Shown: piece by piece, positions 35,337 to 44,128 of the stretch | Layout: every line of letters begins with the position of its first letter | How positions within the stretch are numbered: position 1 is the first letter of the stretch | From: Streptomyces griseoluteus | Lineage (GTDB): Bacteria > Actinomycetota > Actinomycetes > Streptomycetales > Streptomycetaceae | Direction of reading: 5' to 3' | DNA: 64,000 bases | NCBI GenBank assembly: GCA_000717735.1 | Contig: JOBE01000024.1 | Coordinates: 34,284 to 98,283, forward strand | Program-made: the position numbers and the translations under genes | The notes under the pieces: generated by a model | The model's database searches: none | What the model saw: the letters and a program-made list of their open reading frames with translations, nothing else | What the model was told of the DNA's origin: nothing

Positions 35337-36361
35337 GCACGCGCGTGACCGAGACGAGGGACCCCGTGGATCCGTTCCTGCCACCCGCCGGCGCGCCCGT
35401 CGCGCCGCCCGTGACCGCGCCCTCGCGGACGGGGCCGGGACCGAGGCGGGTGCGGCGGGAGCGGCTCGGCCGGCTGCGGTCCCGCTCCGCGCCGTACGCG
35501 CTGATCGCGCCGTTCTTCCTGCTGTTCGGCGCGTTCGGCCTGTTCCCGCTGGTCGCCACCGCCTGGACCTCGCTGTTCCGGGTGGAGCTGACGGCGCCGG
35601 AGGCCCGGGAGTGGGTGGGGTTCCACAACTACGCCCGGCTGCTGCACGACGAGTTCTTCTGGAACGCCCTCTTCAACACCGCCGCCATCGGCGTCCTGGC
35701 CACCGTTCCGCAGCTGCTGCTCGCCCTCGGCGTGGCGCACCTGCTCGACGTGCGGCTGCGCGCGCGGCTTGCGTTCCGGGTGGTGGCGCTCGCGCCGTAC
35801 GCGACCTCGGTGGCGGCGGCGACGCTCGTCTTCGCGCTGCTCTTCGGCCGGGACCAGGGGATGGTCAACTGGGCGCTCGGGCTTGCCGGGATCGCCCCGG
35901 TGGACTGGCAGAACGGCCCGTGGGCGTCGAAGGTCGCCGTCGCGTCGATCGTGATCTGGCGCTGGACCGGCTACAACGCGCTCATCTACCTGGCGGCGAT
36001 GCAGACCGTCCCGCGCGAGTTGTACGAGGCCGCGGCGCTCGACGGGGCCTCGCGGTGGCGGCAGTTCCTGCACGTGACGCTGCCGGGGCTGCGGCCCGCG
36101 CTGCTGTTCACGGTCCTCGTGTCGACGATCGGCGCGACCCAGCTGTTCGGTGAGCCCATGCTGTTCGGCAGCGGGGCGGGCGCGTCGGGCGGGGCGGACC
36201 ACCAGTACCAGACGCTGGGGCTCTATCTGTACGAGCAGGGCTGGGTGAACCTGCACCTCGGACGGGCGGCGGCCATCGCCTGGGCGATGCTGCTGATCCT
36301 GGCGGTGGTGTTCGGGGCGGCCCGGCTGCTGCGGCCGGTGCTGCGCGGGAGGGGTGTCTGA
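35333..36361 (+). CDS. Sugar ABC transporter permease (MalF-type)
   Basis: A 342-residue inner-membrane protein with six transmembrane helices and the EAA loop LYEAAALDGASRWRQFLHVTLP. The first 50 residues are a proline-rich cytoplasmic extension. It starts inside the stop of the binding-protein gene and ends in TGATG with a tiny reading frame before the second permease. No ATP-binding gene is present, which is usual in Streptomyces where MsiK energises many sugar transporters. Confidence 0.93.
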   Translation: MSTRVTETRDPVDPFLPPAGAPVAPPVTAPSRTGPGPRRVRRERLGRLRSRSAPYALIAPFFLLFGAFGLFPLVATAWTSLFRVELTAPEAREWVGFHNYARLLHDEFFWNALFNTAAIGVLATVPQLLLALGVAHLLDVRLRARLAFRVVALAPYATSVAAATLVFALLFGRDQGMVNWALGLAGIAPVDWQNGPWASKVAVASIVIWRWTGYNALIYLAAMQTVPRELYEAAALDGASRWRQFLHVTLPGLRPALLFTVLVSTIGATQLFGEPMLFGSGAGASGGADHQYQTLGLYLYEQGWVNLHLGRAAAIAWAMLLILAVVFGAARLLRPVLRGRGV

Positions 36362-36399
36362 TGCGGACGAGCCTCAAGCAGACCGTGAGGGCGGCCTGA
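36361..36399 (+). other. 12-codon mini reading frame joining the permease genes
   Basis: ATG overlaps the TGA of the first permease and its own TGA overlaps the ATG of the second (TGATG at both ends). It encodes MRTSLKQTVRAA, and its ends repeat the start of the next gene (MRTVRAG), suggesting a small local duplication. It may carry ribosomes across the gap. A GTG at 36354 read through this stretch would instead extend the second permease by 15 residues. Confidence 0.4.
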
Positions 36400-37223
36400 T
36401 GCGGACGGTGCGGGCGGGCTGGGGTACGTACACGCTGCTCGGTCTCTTCTCGGCGGTGTCCCTCTTCCCGCTGCTGTGGACGGCGGTGGCGGCCTCGCGG
36501 ACGAGCACACGGCTCGCGTCGGCGCCGCCGCCGTTCCGGTTCGGGCGGAACCTGCCGCGGAACCTGGGGATCGCCTGGAACGAGGGCGGGCTCGGTGAGG
36601 CGCTCGTCAACACCACCCTGGTCGCGGGCGCGGTCGCGGCGGGCACGGTGCTCTTCTCGACGCTCGCCGGGTTCGCCTTCGCCCGGCTGCGCTTCCGGTT
36701 CCGGGGCACGCTGCTGCTGCTGGTGGGCGCGACGATGCTGATCCCGCCCCAGCTGGGGGTCGTTCCGCTCTACCTGCTGATCGCGCGGCTGCGGTGGACG
36801 GACGAGCTGCAGGCGGTGGTGCTGCCCGCGCTCGTCTCGGCCTTCGGGGTCTTCTTCATGCGCCAGCACCTCCAGCGGGCGCTGCCGCCGGAGCTCCTGG
36901 AGGCGGCGCGGGTCGACGGGGCGGGGACGGCCCGGGTGGTGTGGCACCTGGTGTTCCCGGCAGCGCGGCCGGCGATGGCGGTCCTGGGGACGCTGTCGTT
37001 CGTGGCGGCGTGGAACGACTTCTTCTGGCCGGTGCTCGTGCTGACCCAGGCCGGGAACCCGACGGTGCAGGTGGCGCTGACGGGTCTGGGGCGGGGCCAT
37101 GTCCCGGACCAGTCGGTGGTGATGGCGGGGGCGCTGCTGGGGACGCTGCCGCTCCTTGTCGTGCTCGCGCTGTTCGGGCGGCACATCGTGGGCGGGGTGA
37201 TGCGGGGCGCGGTGAAGGGCTGA
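36399..37223 (+). CDS. Sugar ABC transporter permease (MalG-type)
   Basis: A 274-residue partner permease with six helices and the EAA loop LLEAARVDGAGTARVVWHLVFP. The ATG at 36399 is preceded by GAGGG; a GTG at 36354 in the same frame is an alternative start. With the gene before it forms the channel fed by the lipoprotein at 33966. A short hairpin at 37297 may end the operon. Confidence 0.92.
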   Translation: MRTVRAGWGTYTLLGLFSAVSLFPLLWTAVAASRTSTRLASAPPPFRFGRNLPRNLGIAWNEGGLGEALVNTTLVAGAVAAGTVLFSTLAGFAFARLRFRFRGTLLLLVGATMLIPPQLGVVPLYLLIARLRWTDELQAVVLPALVSAFGVFFMRQHLQRALPPELLEAARVDGAGTARVVWHLVFPAARPAMAVLGTLSFVAAWNDFFWPVLVLTQAGNPTVQVALTGLGRGHVPDQSVVMAGALLGTLPLLVVLALFGRHIVGGVMRGAVKG

Positions 37224-37296
37224 TCCCCGCGGGGGCGGCCCTGCGCACCCGTAGCGCACCCCTGGTTCCCGTCCCTCCGCCCCTCCTCTCCCCCCT

Positions 37297-37318
37297 CACC
37301 CGTTCAGGCGAACGGGTG
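37297..37318 (+). terminator. Short hairpin after the transporter operon
   Basis: CACCCGTTC and its complement around AGGC, nine perfect pairs, 74 bases past the permease stop. Confidence 0.55.
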
Positions 37319-37379
37319 ATCCACTTCCACAGCCCCCCCCTGCTTCGCTGTTCGCGACCGAGGGCGGCACGGCCGCCAT

Positions 37380-37731
37380 GTGCTACATCTTCGACTCCTG
37401 CTCCTCGAAGGCGCCCGGATGAAGATCGCCGATGACCCCCGCGCGGGCCGGCTACTACATCGAGCTCGACCTCATCGCGGAGGCCGAGCGGGTGCACGGG
37501 AAGGACTTCGCGGACTTCCTGGAGAAGAACTACGAGCCGGTCGACCCGCTGTTCCGGATCGCCGAGCAGACCAGCGTGGTCCTCCTCAACGGCGGCGGCT
37601 TCGACGGCCCCGAGTGGTCGGTCCGGGTCTCCCTCGCCAACCTGGACGACCTGGACTACCTGAAGATCGGCCACCACCTGCGGGCGATCCTCAACGACTA
37701 CGCGGAGGAGTGGAAGGCCACGAAGGCCTGA
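37380..37731 (+). pseudogene. Remnant of an aspartate aminotransferase/4-decarboxylase gene
   Basis: The last 97 codons (RAGYYIELDLIAEAERVHG, NYEPVDPLFRIAEQTSVVLL, NGGGFDGPEWSVRVSLANLDD, ending AEEWKATKA) match the C-terminus of fold-type I aminotransferases of the aspartate 4-decarboxylase (AspD) group. Everything before, including the PLP lysine domain, is absent. The preceding 18 codons in another frame (LLLLEGARMKIADDP) seem to continue the similarity, and removing one C from the five-C run at 37436-37440 would join the two frames. So the gene is both truncated and frameshifted. The 99-residue frame from ATG 37432 might still be translated but would not be an enzyme. Confidence 0.7.
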
Positions 37732-37744
37732 TGCGCCATAGGGT

Positions 37745-37787
37745 GCGCGCCCCGGCCGGCGGTGGGGTGGTTCCGGCCGGGGCGCGC
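37745..37787. terminator. Hairpin between convergent genes
   Basis: GCGCGCCCCGGCCGG and its exact complement, 15 pairs with a 13-base loop, between the aminotransferase remnant and the chitinase gene. Confidence 0.8.
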
Positions 37788-37809
37788 GCTTGTGGGGGGA
37801 CTCAGCGGC

Positions 37810-39333
37810 TCACTTGTAGGCGGCGAAGGCCTTCGTGAAGGCCAGGGGCTGCTGAAGGATCGAGGAGCAGGTGGCGTCGGCGTGGTTCACGGCGCCGGCG
37901 GCGCACTGCTTGTCCCGGGTCGAGGACCACATCGAGAGCCAGCCGATGCCCTTGGACTTCGCGAAGTCGACGAGCTGGGTGGCGTCGTCGACCTTGAAGA
38001 TCTCGGTGGTGACGTCGTTGACGCCGATCATCGGGGTGACGGCGACGGCCTTCCAGGCGGCGGCGTCGGAGAGCCCGAGGACGCCCTTGATCTGGGCCTG
38101 GGTCGCGGTCGCGGCCTGGATCGCGTACGTGCCCATGTCCGCGCTGTACGCCGGGCCGTAGTCCATCGCCATGATGTTGACGGCGTCGACGCGGACCCCG
38201 TTCCGCTTCGCGTCGGCGAGCAGGTCGACGCCCGGCTGGGTGAGGCCCTCGGGCATGACCGGCAGGGTGAAGGAGACGTTCAGGCCGGGGTGGGACTTCT
38301 GGAGCTGGGCGATGGCCTGCGAGCGGCGGGTGTTGGCGGCGGTGTCCGGCAGGGCCGCGCCCTCGACGTCGAAGTCGACCTTGGTCAGCCCGTACTGGTC
38401 GATGACCTTGCCGTACGCGGCGGCGAGCGCCGAGGCGGACGAGCAGTTCAGGGCCAGCTCGTGTCCCGCGGCGCCGCCGAAGGAGACGCGGACGTCACCG
38501 CCCTTGGCGCGCAGGGCGCCTATCTGGGCGGCGACCTTGTCGTCTCCGAGATCGGTGACCCCGCCCCACAGCGGGGCGCAGGAGCCGCCGGAGGTGATGA
38601 AGGCGAGGTTGAACTCCTTCACGCCCGTGGCGTCGGCGGTCGCGAGCAGGTCGTACGCCGGATAGAGCGAGGTGTCGACGTAGGGCGCGTACTTCGCGGC
38701 GCCGGCGGGGGCTCCGGTCGCGGTGGCGGTGGGCGTCGGGGTGGGGGCCGGGGTGGTCGGGGGCGCCGTGGTCGTGGTGGCGGTCGGCTTCGGGCTCGTG
38801 GTGGCCGTCGCGGTGGGCTTGGGGCTCGTGGTGGCCGAGGGGGATGCCGTGGCGGTGGGCTGCTCGGTGGGGCGGCCGCTGGGGGTGGGGGTGGCGCCTC
38901 CGACGGAGCAGGTGGCCTTGTTGATGAGGCAGTTCGCCGGGTCGCCCGCCTCTCCGGCGGCGGAGGTGACGAAGCCGACGGTGACGGACGCGCCGGGGGC
39001 CAGCTGCCTGTTCCAGCTCGCGGGCTTCACGGTGACGTGGCGGCCGGAGACGGTGTGCTCGCCGTTCCAGAGGGAGCCGACGGTCGTACCGGCCGGGAGG
39101 TCGAACTCCAGGGTCCAGTCGGACTGGGCGGTGGAGGTCTCGTTGGTGACGACGTACTGGCCGGTGTAGCCACCGGTCCAGGAACTGGTCCTGGTGTACG
39201 CGGCCCCGACGGCGGCGGCCTGGGCCGTACCGGTGAGCGCGAAGACGGCGCCGCCGACGACCGCCGCGGCGACGACGGCTCCGACGGCCTTGGTCCTGGT
39301 GCTCGCCCTGCGCCGGTGCGAACTGGTGCCCAT
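37810..39333 (-). CDS. Secreted chitinase (GH18) with N-terminal CBM2
   Basis: A 507-residue chitinase: signal peptide (AVGAVVAAAVVGGAVFALTG...AQA), CBM2 (TRTSSWTGGYTGQYVVTNE...SWNRQLAPGASVTVGF), a long Thr/Pro/Ser linker with two TSPKPTAT units, and a compact GH18 barrel (about 300 residues) with the catalytic DxDxE in KVDFDVEGAAL and AVNIMAMDYGPAYS. The barrel is of the short bacterial type in which the small alpha/beta insertion is missing. No chitinase direct repeat is seen upstream, unlike the second chitinase at 57529. Confidence 0.93.
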   Translation of the reverse strand: MGTSSHRRRASTRTKAVGAVVAAAVVGGAVFALTGTAQAAAVGAAYTRTSSWTGGYTGQYVVTNETSTAQSDWTLEFDLPAGTTVGSLWNGEHTVSGRHVTVKPASWNRQLAPGASVTVGFVTSAAGEAGDPANCLINKATCSVGGATPTPSGRPTEQPTATASPSATTSPKPTATATTSPKPTATTTTAPPTTPAPTPTPTATATGAPAGAAKYAPYVDTSLYPAYDLLATADATGVKEFNLAFITSGGSCAPLWGGVTDLGDDKVAAQIGALRAKGGDVRVSFGGAAGHELALNCSSASALAAAYGKVIDQYGLTKVDFDVEGAALPDTAANTRRSQAIAQLQKSHPGLNVSFTLPVMPEGLTQPGVDLLADAKRNGVRVDAVNIMAMDYGPAYSADMGTYAIQAATATQAQIKGVLGLSDAAAWKAVAVTPMIGVNDVTTEIFKVDDATQLVDFAKSKGIGWLSMWSSTRDKQCAAGAVNHADATCSSILQQPLAFTKAFAAYK

Positions 39334-39491
39334 CGCGTGCCTGCCTCTGCGTACTGGGGAGTGGGGAGGGGGTGCGGCAGCACGCTAGCGACTGGAAAAC
39401 GGACAAAAAGGTGTCCGGGGGCGCGGGTGGGGATCCTTAGGGTCCGCTTAAGGAGGGCATCGGAACCACGAAAGGTTCACCGCCCAGGGGC

Positions 39492-40898
39492 TCAGGCGTC
39501 GGCGGCCCGGCGGGCGCCCGTACCCCCGCGCCTGCGGCGGGCCGGGCGCCGGTCCCGGCGTCCCGCGCCGCCCGAGCGGCGCCCGTCGAGACCGATCCAG
39601 ATGCGGACCTCCGTGCCGCCGAGGACGGAGTGGCCGATGGCGACGTCGCCGCCGGTGGTCTCCGCCATGCGCCGCACGATGTCGAGGCCGAGGCCCGTGG
39701 AGCCGTCCCTGCCGCCGCTGTTGCCGCGGGCGAGCGCGGCGGCGGGGTCGGCGATGCCGGGGCCCGCGTCGGAGACGAGGACGATGACGGCGTCGTCGCC
39801 GTTGTGGAGGTCGATCGAGAAGGCGGTGCCCTCGGGGGTGTGCCGGAAGACGTTGCCGAGCAGGGCGTCGAGCGCGGCGACGAGTTCGGGGCGGGCGACC
39901 GGGATGCGGACCGGGCGTTCTACGCCGGCGACGCGGACCCGGCGGCCCTCGTCCTCGGCGAGCGCCGACCAGAAGCCCATCCGCTCGCGCACGACTTCGG
40001 CGGCGTCGCAGCCCGCGCCGGGGCCGGTCGCCTGGGTCTGCGGCTTCGCGTCGCGGGCCGTGCGGATGATGATGTCGACCTCGCGTTCCAGCTGTTCGAC
40101 GGCCGCCCGGGTCTGTTCGGCGGCCGGCCCGGAGCCCAGCGAGGCGGCGTTGAGCCGGAGGACGGTGAGCGGGGTGCGCAGCCGGTGGGACAGGTCGGCG
40201 GCGAGTTCCCGCTCGTTGGCGAGCAGTTGGACGACCTGGTCGGCCATGGAGTTGAAGGCGACGGCGGCCGACTTGAGTTCGGGCGGCCCCTCCTCGGGAA
40301 CGCGCGCGCCGAGCCTGCCCTCGCCGAGGTCGTGGGCGGCGCCCGCGAGCCGCTGGGCGGGCCGGACCATCCGGACGCCGAGCCGGTCGGCGACGGCGAC
40401 GGAGCCGACGATCAGGGCGATGCCGACTCCGGCGAGGACCAGCCAGGCGGTGGCGACCCCGTTGGACACCTCGCCCTCGGGGACGAAGAGTTCGAGGACG
40501 GCGACCTTGCCGCTGCTGAGGGCGGTGGGCTGGAGCAGCGCGAAGCCGCCGGGGACCTCGGCGATGGTAGCGCGGCCGAGCCTGCGGGTGGTCGCGAGGT
40601 CCTCGTCGGCGGCCCGCCGGGTGCCGATCTCCAGGTCTCTGGCGCCGGGTTCGGCGGCGGGGACGTGGACGGCGAGCCGTCCGGCGGGCCCGTCCTCGGT
40701 GGTGGCGACGGCCTTGTCGAGCTCGTCGCGGTCGGTGGTGATGGCGAGCACGGGGGCGAGCCCGGCGGCCCGCCGTTCGGCGTTGGAGAAGGCCCGGTCG
40801 CGGGCCATCTCCTTGACGACGAGCCCGAGGGGTACGGCGAAGGCGACGACGACCATGACGGTGACGGCGAGCGACACCTTGACGAGGGCCCATCTCAC
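39492..40898 (-). CDS. Sensor histidine kinase
   Basis: A 468-residue membrane kinase: first helix at about residues 8-28, an extracytoplasmic sensor domain of about 120 residues, second helix at about 147-170, HAMP, dimerisation helix with phospho-acceptor His238 in DLSHRLRTPLT, and an ATPase domain with DAGPGI and GSTGLGLDIVRR. The last 30 residues are arginine/glycine-rich. It overlaps the response-regulator gene before it by four bases. The signal it senses is unknown. Confidence 0.94.
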   Translation of the reverse strand: MRWALVKVSLAVTVMVVVAFAVPLGLVVKEMARDRAFSNAERRAAGLAPVLAITTDRDELDKAVATTEDGPAGRLAVHVPAAEPGARDLEIGTRRAADEDLATTRRLGRATIAEVPGGFALLQPTALSSGKVAVLELFVPEGEVSNGVATAWLVLAGVGIALIVGSVAVADRLGVRMVRPAQRLAGAAHDLGEGRLGARVPEEGPPELKSAAVAFNSMADQVVQLLANERELAADLSHRLRTPLTVLRLNAASLGSGPAAEQTRAAVEQLEREVDIIIRTARDAKPQTQATGPGAGCDAAEVVRERMGFWSALAEDEGRRVRVAGVERPVRIPVARPELVAALDALLGNVFRHTPEGTAFSIDLHNGDDAVIVLVSDAGPGIADPAAALARGNSGGRDGSTGLGLDIVRRMAETTGGDVAIGHSVLGGTEVRIWIGLDGRRSGGAGRRDRRPARRRRGGTGARRAADA

Positions 40899-41638
40899 GG
40901 CCGCGGCTCCGACGGCCGGCCGGGCGCCTGTTCCGGGGCCTGTTCCGGTGTCCTGGGCGGCTCCAGCTTCACGCCGACGCCGCGCAGGGTGTGCAGATAG
41001 CGGGGCCGGGCGGCCGTTTCGCCCAATTTACGTCGTAGCCATGACAAATGTACGTCGATGGTCTGATCGTCCCCGTAGGACTGCTGCCACACCTCGGCGA
41101 GCAGCTCCTTGCGCGGGACGACGACACCGGGCCGCCCGGCGAGGAAGGCGAGCAGGTCGAACTCGCGCCGGGTCAGGTCCAACGGCGTGCCGTCCAGCTC
41201 CGCCTGACGGCGCAGCGGGTCGACGGTGAGCCCGCCGACCCGGATCACCCGGGACGGCGGCAGCTCGCCCGCGGCCGACCGCGCCCTGCGCAGGACGGCG
41301 GCCATCCGGGCCGAGAGGTGCTCGACGGAGAACGGCTTCACCAGGTAGTCGTCGGCCCCCGCGTGGAGGAGCCGTACGATCTCCGCCTCGTCGTCCCTGG
41401 CGGTCGCGATGATCACCGGTACGTCGGTGATTCCGCGCAGCATCTTGAGGGCCTCGGACCCGTCCAGGTCGGGCAGTCCGAGGTCCAGGACCACCACGTC
41501 GAAACGGAAATGGGCGACCTCGCGCAGCGCCTCCAGGGCCGTGCCGACGCTCCGTACGGTGTGGGAGGCTTCGGACAGCTGCCGGATGAGGGCGGAGCGC
41601 ACGAACTGGTCGTCCTCGACCACGAGCACACTTGCCAT
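40895..41638 (-). CDS. Response regulator, OmpR/PhoB family
   Basis: A 247-residue regulator. The receiver has Asp9-Asp10, the phosphorylated Asp52 in VVLDLGLPDLDG and Lys in VKPFSV; the winged-helix DNA-binding domain shows LTRREFDLLAFLAGRPG and DVHLSWLRRKLGE. ATG 41638 is used (MASVLVVEDD). Paired with the kinase downstream; the secreted protein gene at 41716 is divergent 77 bases away and may be a target. Confidence 0.95.
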   Translation of the reverse strand: MASVLVVEDDQFVRSALIRQLSEASHTVRSVGTALEALREVAHFRFDVVVLDLGLPDLDGSEALKMLRGITDVPVIIATARDDEAEIVRLLHAGADDYLVKPFSVEHLSARMAAVLRRARSAAGELPPSRVIRVGGLTVDPLRRQAELDGTPLDLTRREFDLLAFLAGRPGVVVPRKELLAEVWQQSYGDDQTIDVHLSWLRRKLGETAARPRYLHTLRGVGVKLEPPRTPEQAPEQAPGRPSEPRP

Positions 41639-41715
41639 GGGCCGCACCGTACGCCATTCGGGTGAGGGCAGGTACGGACCACCCTCCGGTACGGGCCCCC
41701 TCGGTGTGGTGCAGT

Positions 41716-42318
41716 ATGGCCCGGATGCGAAGAGGACTCGTTCACGCCCTGGCCTGGTCGCTCGCCACCGGCGCGGCGGTCACCCTCTCCTGGTGGGGAG
41801 TGCACACGGTGCTGTCCGGCACGGTGTACGACCCCCCGCGCGCCCTGCCCCTCCCGGCCGGCGGCACCGCCGACCGGGTCTCGGCAGGCAGCGATCCGCT
41901 GACCTCGTCGACCCGGCGGCCCGGGACGACCGGGCCCTCCGCGCCGGTGCCGACGAAGCCCACGCCGAGCGACGCGGGCACGACCCCCGCCGCCCCGACG
42001 ACGCCCTCACGGACGGCGAAGCCGACGACAGAGGCTCCCCCGGCCACCACCCCGGCCACCGGCGGCACGACGGCGGACGACTCGAACGACTCGAACGTGA
42101 AGACCTACACCGTCGACGGCGGCCGGGTCACCTTCGACCTAGGGGAGGCCTCGGCCGAACTGGTCTCGGCGACCCCGGCGGCCGGCTGGCAGATGCAGGT
42201 GTGGAAGCAGCCGTCCTGGATCCGGGTCACCTTCACCGCGGACGGCCGTGAGCTCTCCGTCTTCTGCGTCTGGCACGACACCGCGCCCCGCGTGGAGATC
42301 GAGGACCGCGCCGCCTAG
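41716..42318 (+). CDS. Membrane-anchored extracytoplasmic protein
   Basis: A 200-residue protein with one N-terminal membrane segment (LVHALAWSLATGAAVTLSWWG), an 80-residue Pro/Thr/Ser spacer typical of wall-spanning linkers, and an 80-residue C-terminal beta-rich domain (TYTVDGGRVTFDLGEASAEL, WQMQVWKQPSWIRVTF). No family recognised. It is divergent from the response regulator, an arrangement often seen when the protein modulates or is controlled by the two-component pair. Confidence 0.7.
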   Translation: MARMRRGLVHALAWSLATGAAVTLSWWGVHTVLSGTVYDPPRALPLPAGGTADRVSAGSDPLTSSTRRPGTTGPSAPVPTKPTPSDAGTTPAAPTTPSRTAKPTTEAPPATTPATGGTTADDSNDSNVKTYTVDGGRVTFDLGEASAELVSATPAAGWQMQVWKQPSWIRVTFTADGRELSVFCVWHDTAPRVEIEDRAA

Positions 42319-42342
42319 GGCCTGATCCAGGAGACAGGCCCT
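42317..42342 (+). terminator. Hairpin overlapping the stop of the preceding gene
   Basis: AGGGCCTG and CAGGCCCT pair around ten bases; the left arm begins in the TAG stop at 42316-42318. Confidence 0.6.
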
Positions 42343-42355
42343 GAGGCCGCCGCCG

Positions 42356-43219
42356 TCACTGGAAGGCGGACGCCGGCGGTGCGGGGGAGGGCTTGGCGCT
42401 CGCGTCGGTGACGGGCACCGCTCCCCCGGCGAAGTCGGCGAGCGCCCGACCGTGTTCGACCCGGCCCGGGTGCGGGTCGGTGGCGACCCGGCGGGTCAGT
42501 TCGGCCACCGGAAGCTCCCGGTCGGAGGCGAGCAGCACCGCGTTGCCGAAGCGGCGCCCGCGGAGCACCGTCGGGTCGGCGGTCAGCGCCAGCTCGGGGA
42601 AGACGGCGGCGGCCGTGGCGATCTGGCCGCGCAGATGGGTCAGCGGCGGCCCGTCGGCCAGGTTGGCCGCGTAGAAGCCGCCGGGGCGCAGCACCCGTCG
42701 CACCTCGGCGAGGAACTCGGTGCTGGTCAGGTGGGCCGGGGTGCGGGCACCGCCGAACACGTCGGCGATGACGAGGTCCGCCCAGCCGTCCTGGACCTTG
42801 GCGAGCCCGGCGCGGGCGTCGGTGGAGCGGACCCGGACGCGGGCCGCGCTGTCGAGCGGCAGTTCCCTGCGGACGAGCTGCACGAGGAGGCCGTCGAGTT
42901 CCACGATCTGCTGGGTGGAGCGGGGCCGGGTCGCGGCGACGTACCGGGCGAGGGTGAAGGCGCCGCCGCCGAGGTGCACGACCTGGAGCGGCCGGTTCGG
43001 CGGGGCGGCGAGGTCGGCGATGTGGCCGAGGCGCCGCTGGTACTCGAAGGAGAGGTGCGCCGGGTCGTCGAGGTCCACGTGGGACTGCGGGGCGCCGTCG
43101 ATGAGGAGCGTCCAGGCGCGCGGGCGTTCCCGGTCGGGTATGAGTTCGGCGAGACCGCCGTCGACGGTCTCGACGACGGGGGCGGCGGCCGCCCGCTCGC
43201 GCTGCTTGTTCCTGGCCAC
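42356..43219 (-). CDS. Spermidine synthase-like methyltransferase-fold protein
   Basis: A 287-residue protein from a GTG at 43219 (MARNKQRERAAAA). The Rossmann core PLQVVHLGGGAFTLARYVAAT, the acidic strand end QQIVELDGLLVQ and ADLVIADVFGGARTPAHLTS match the spermidine/spermine synthase family. The substrate-site acidic residues are partly changed, and streptomycete members of this group have no proven polyamine activity, so I keep the name cautious. An intergenic structured repeat lies just upstream. Confidence 0.8.
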   Translation of the reverse strand: MARNKQRERAAAAPVVETVDGGLAELIPDRERPRAWTLLIDGAPQSHVDLDDPAHLSFEYQRRLGHIADLAAPPNRPLQVVHLGGGAFTLARYVAATRPRSTQQIVELDGLLVQLVRRELPLDSAARVRVRSTDARAGLAKVQDGWADLVIADVFGGARTPAHLTSTEFLAEVRRVLRPGGFYAANLADGPPLTHLRGQIATAAAVFPELALTADPTVLRGRRFGNAVLLASDRELPVAELTRRVATDPHPGRVEHGRALADFAGGAVPVTDASAKPSPAPPASAFQ

Positions 43220-43248
43220 GGGCCCATTATCGGTGCATCCGAGACCAA

Positions 43249-43443
43249 GGGGTGTCTTGTCGGTCAGGCCGGAATCAGGAAGCGGCATCCGGGTGCATGG
43301 GGACTCCCCGGGCCCGCAGGGCCCAGAGGACGCATCGCAAGGCGCCGGTACGTCCTCATAGCGGAGCTGTGCGGGCGTTTCGGCAACGTGGCGAGGTGCC
43401 GTGCCAGACGTCGCGAGCCCGGCCTGACCGGCAAGACACCCCC
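43249..43443 (-). repeat. Intergenic structured repeat, copy B
   Basis: Outer arms GGGGTGTCTTGTCGGTCAGG and CCTGACCGGCAAGACACCCC (24 pairs in all with one G-T) enclose the core GCATCGCAAGGCGCCGG, CATAGC-GGA-GCTGTG, CGTT-TCGGC-AACG and GCGAGGTGCCGTGCCAGACG shared with copy A. About 45 extra bases after the left arm add a CCCCGGG-type hairpin. The core reads on the plus strand here although both flanking genes are on the minus strand. Confidence 0.85.
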
Positions 43444-43450
43444 TAGGGGC

Positions 43451-43903
43451 TCAGTGGCAGCCGTCGGCCGCCTCGATGAGCCGGGCCGCCTCGCCGAGCG
43501 CCTCGCGCAGGACGACGGGGTCGGTGACGGGGTCGGTGTCCCCCGGGGGCAGCAGCCAGCCGGCCGGGCGGGGCGCATCCCCGTCGGATTCCGGCAGTTC
43601 CGGCAGTTCCGGCAGCTCGGGGAGGCGGAAGCCGCGCCCCGAGGTCCCCGTACAGGCACTGCCGGGCATGTCCCAGGCGGCGGCGGTGCCCGGCGGGACC
43701 AGGAAGCCCAGGGTGTCGCAGGTGCCGTCGTGCACGACGGGCCCGACGGACGGGGCGGCGCCGCGCCGCAGGATGTCCACGGCCTCGAGGCCCTGCCGGA
43801 CGGGGACGGTCACCAGGTCCCAGGGTCCGGCGGTGGGCTTGGGCCCGTCGGCGTCCGGGGCGGGCGCGTGCCACGTGGCCGACTGCGAACCGATCTCCGA
43901 CAT
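43451..43903 (-). CDS. Conserved unknown protein
   Basis: A 150-residue protein from ATG 43903, which follows GAGGAGGGG. Central motifs VPVRQGLEAVDILRRGAAPSVGPVVHDG and TLGFLVPPGTAAAWDMPGS look familiar from streptomycete proteins of unknown role, and the end AGWLLPPGDTDP...LREALGEAARLI is similar. A tandem ELPELPELPES in the middle comes from three near-perfect nine-base DNA repeats. It precedes the spermidine-synthase-like gene on the same strand with the structured repeat between. I give no function. Confidence 0.7.
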   Translation of the reverse strand: MSEIGSQSATWHAPAPDADGPKPTAGPWDLVTVPVRQGLEAVDILRRGAAPSVGPVVHDGTCDTLGFLVPPGTAAAWDMPGSACTGTSGRGFRLPELPELPELPESDGDAPRPAGWLLPPGDTDPVTDPVVLREALGEAARLIEAADGCH

Positions 43904-44128
43904 GGGGACCCCTCCTCGCTCCTGAGGAGACACGTTCCGTCTCTCCCTTTACGGTTCAACGCCCGTGCGCGTCAACGGCTACGGCGCCATGCCGCCGCAA
44001 AGGATGGCAGTTCATGGCAGATCGCAGGCGAGATATCCGATTTGTAGCCAAACTCTGCGTACGCATCCGGTCACAGCAGGTACGTTCTTGCCGCCGGACC
44101 ACCCGGCAGCTCAGGAGAGGGCTCGGCC

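Noticed and set aside
42317-42342. Fourth full copy of the structured intergenic repeat
   Set aside because: It shares only CCTGATCC with the arms and folds as a simple eight-pair hairpin; no core or outer stem is present.
43620-43660. Nine-base tandem repeat in the gene at 43451 as a phase-variation site
   Set aside because: The unit length is a multiple of three, so copy changes only lengthen ELP repeats and would not switch the gene off.
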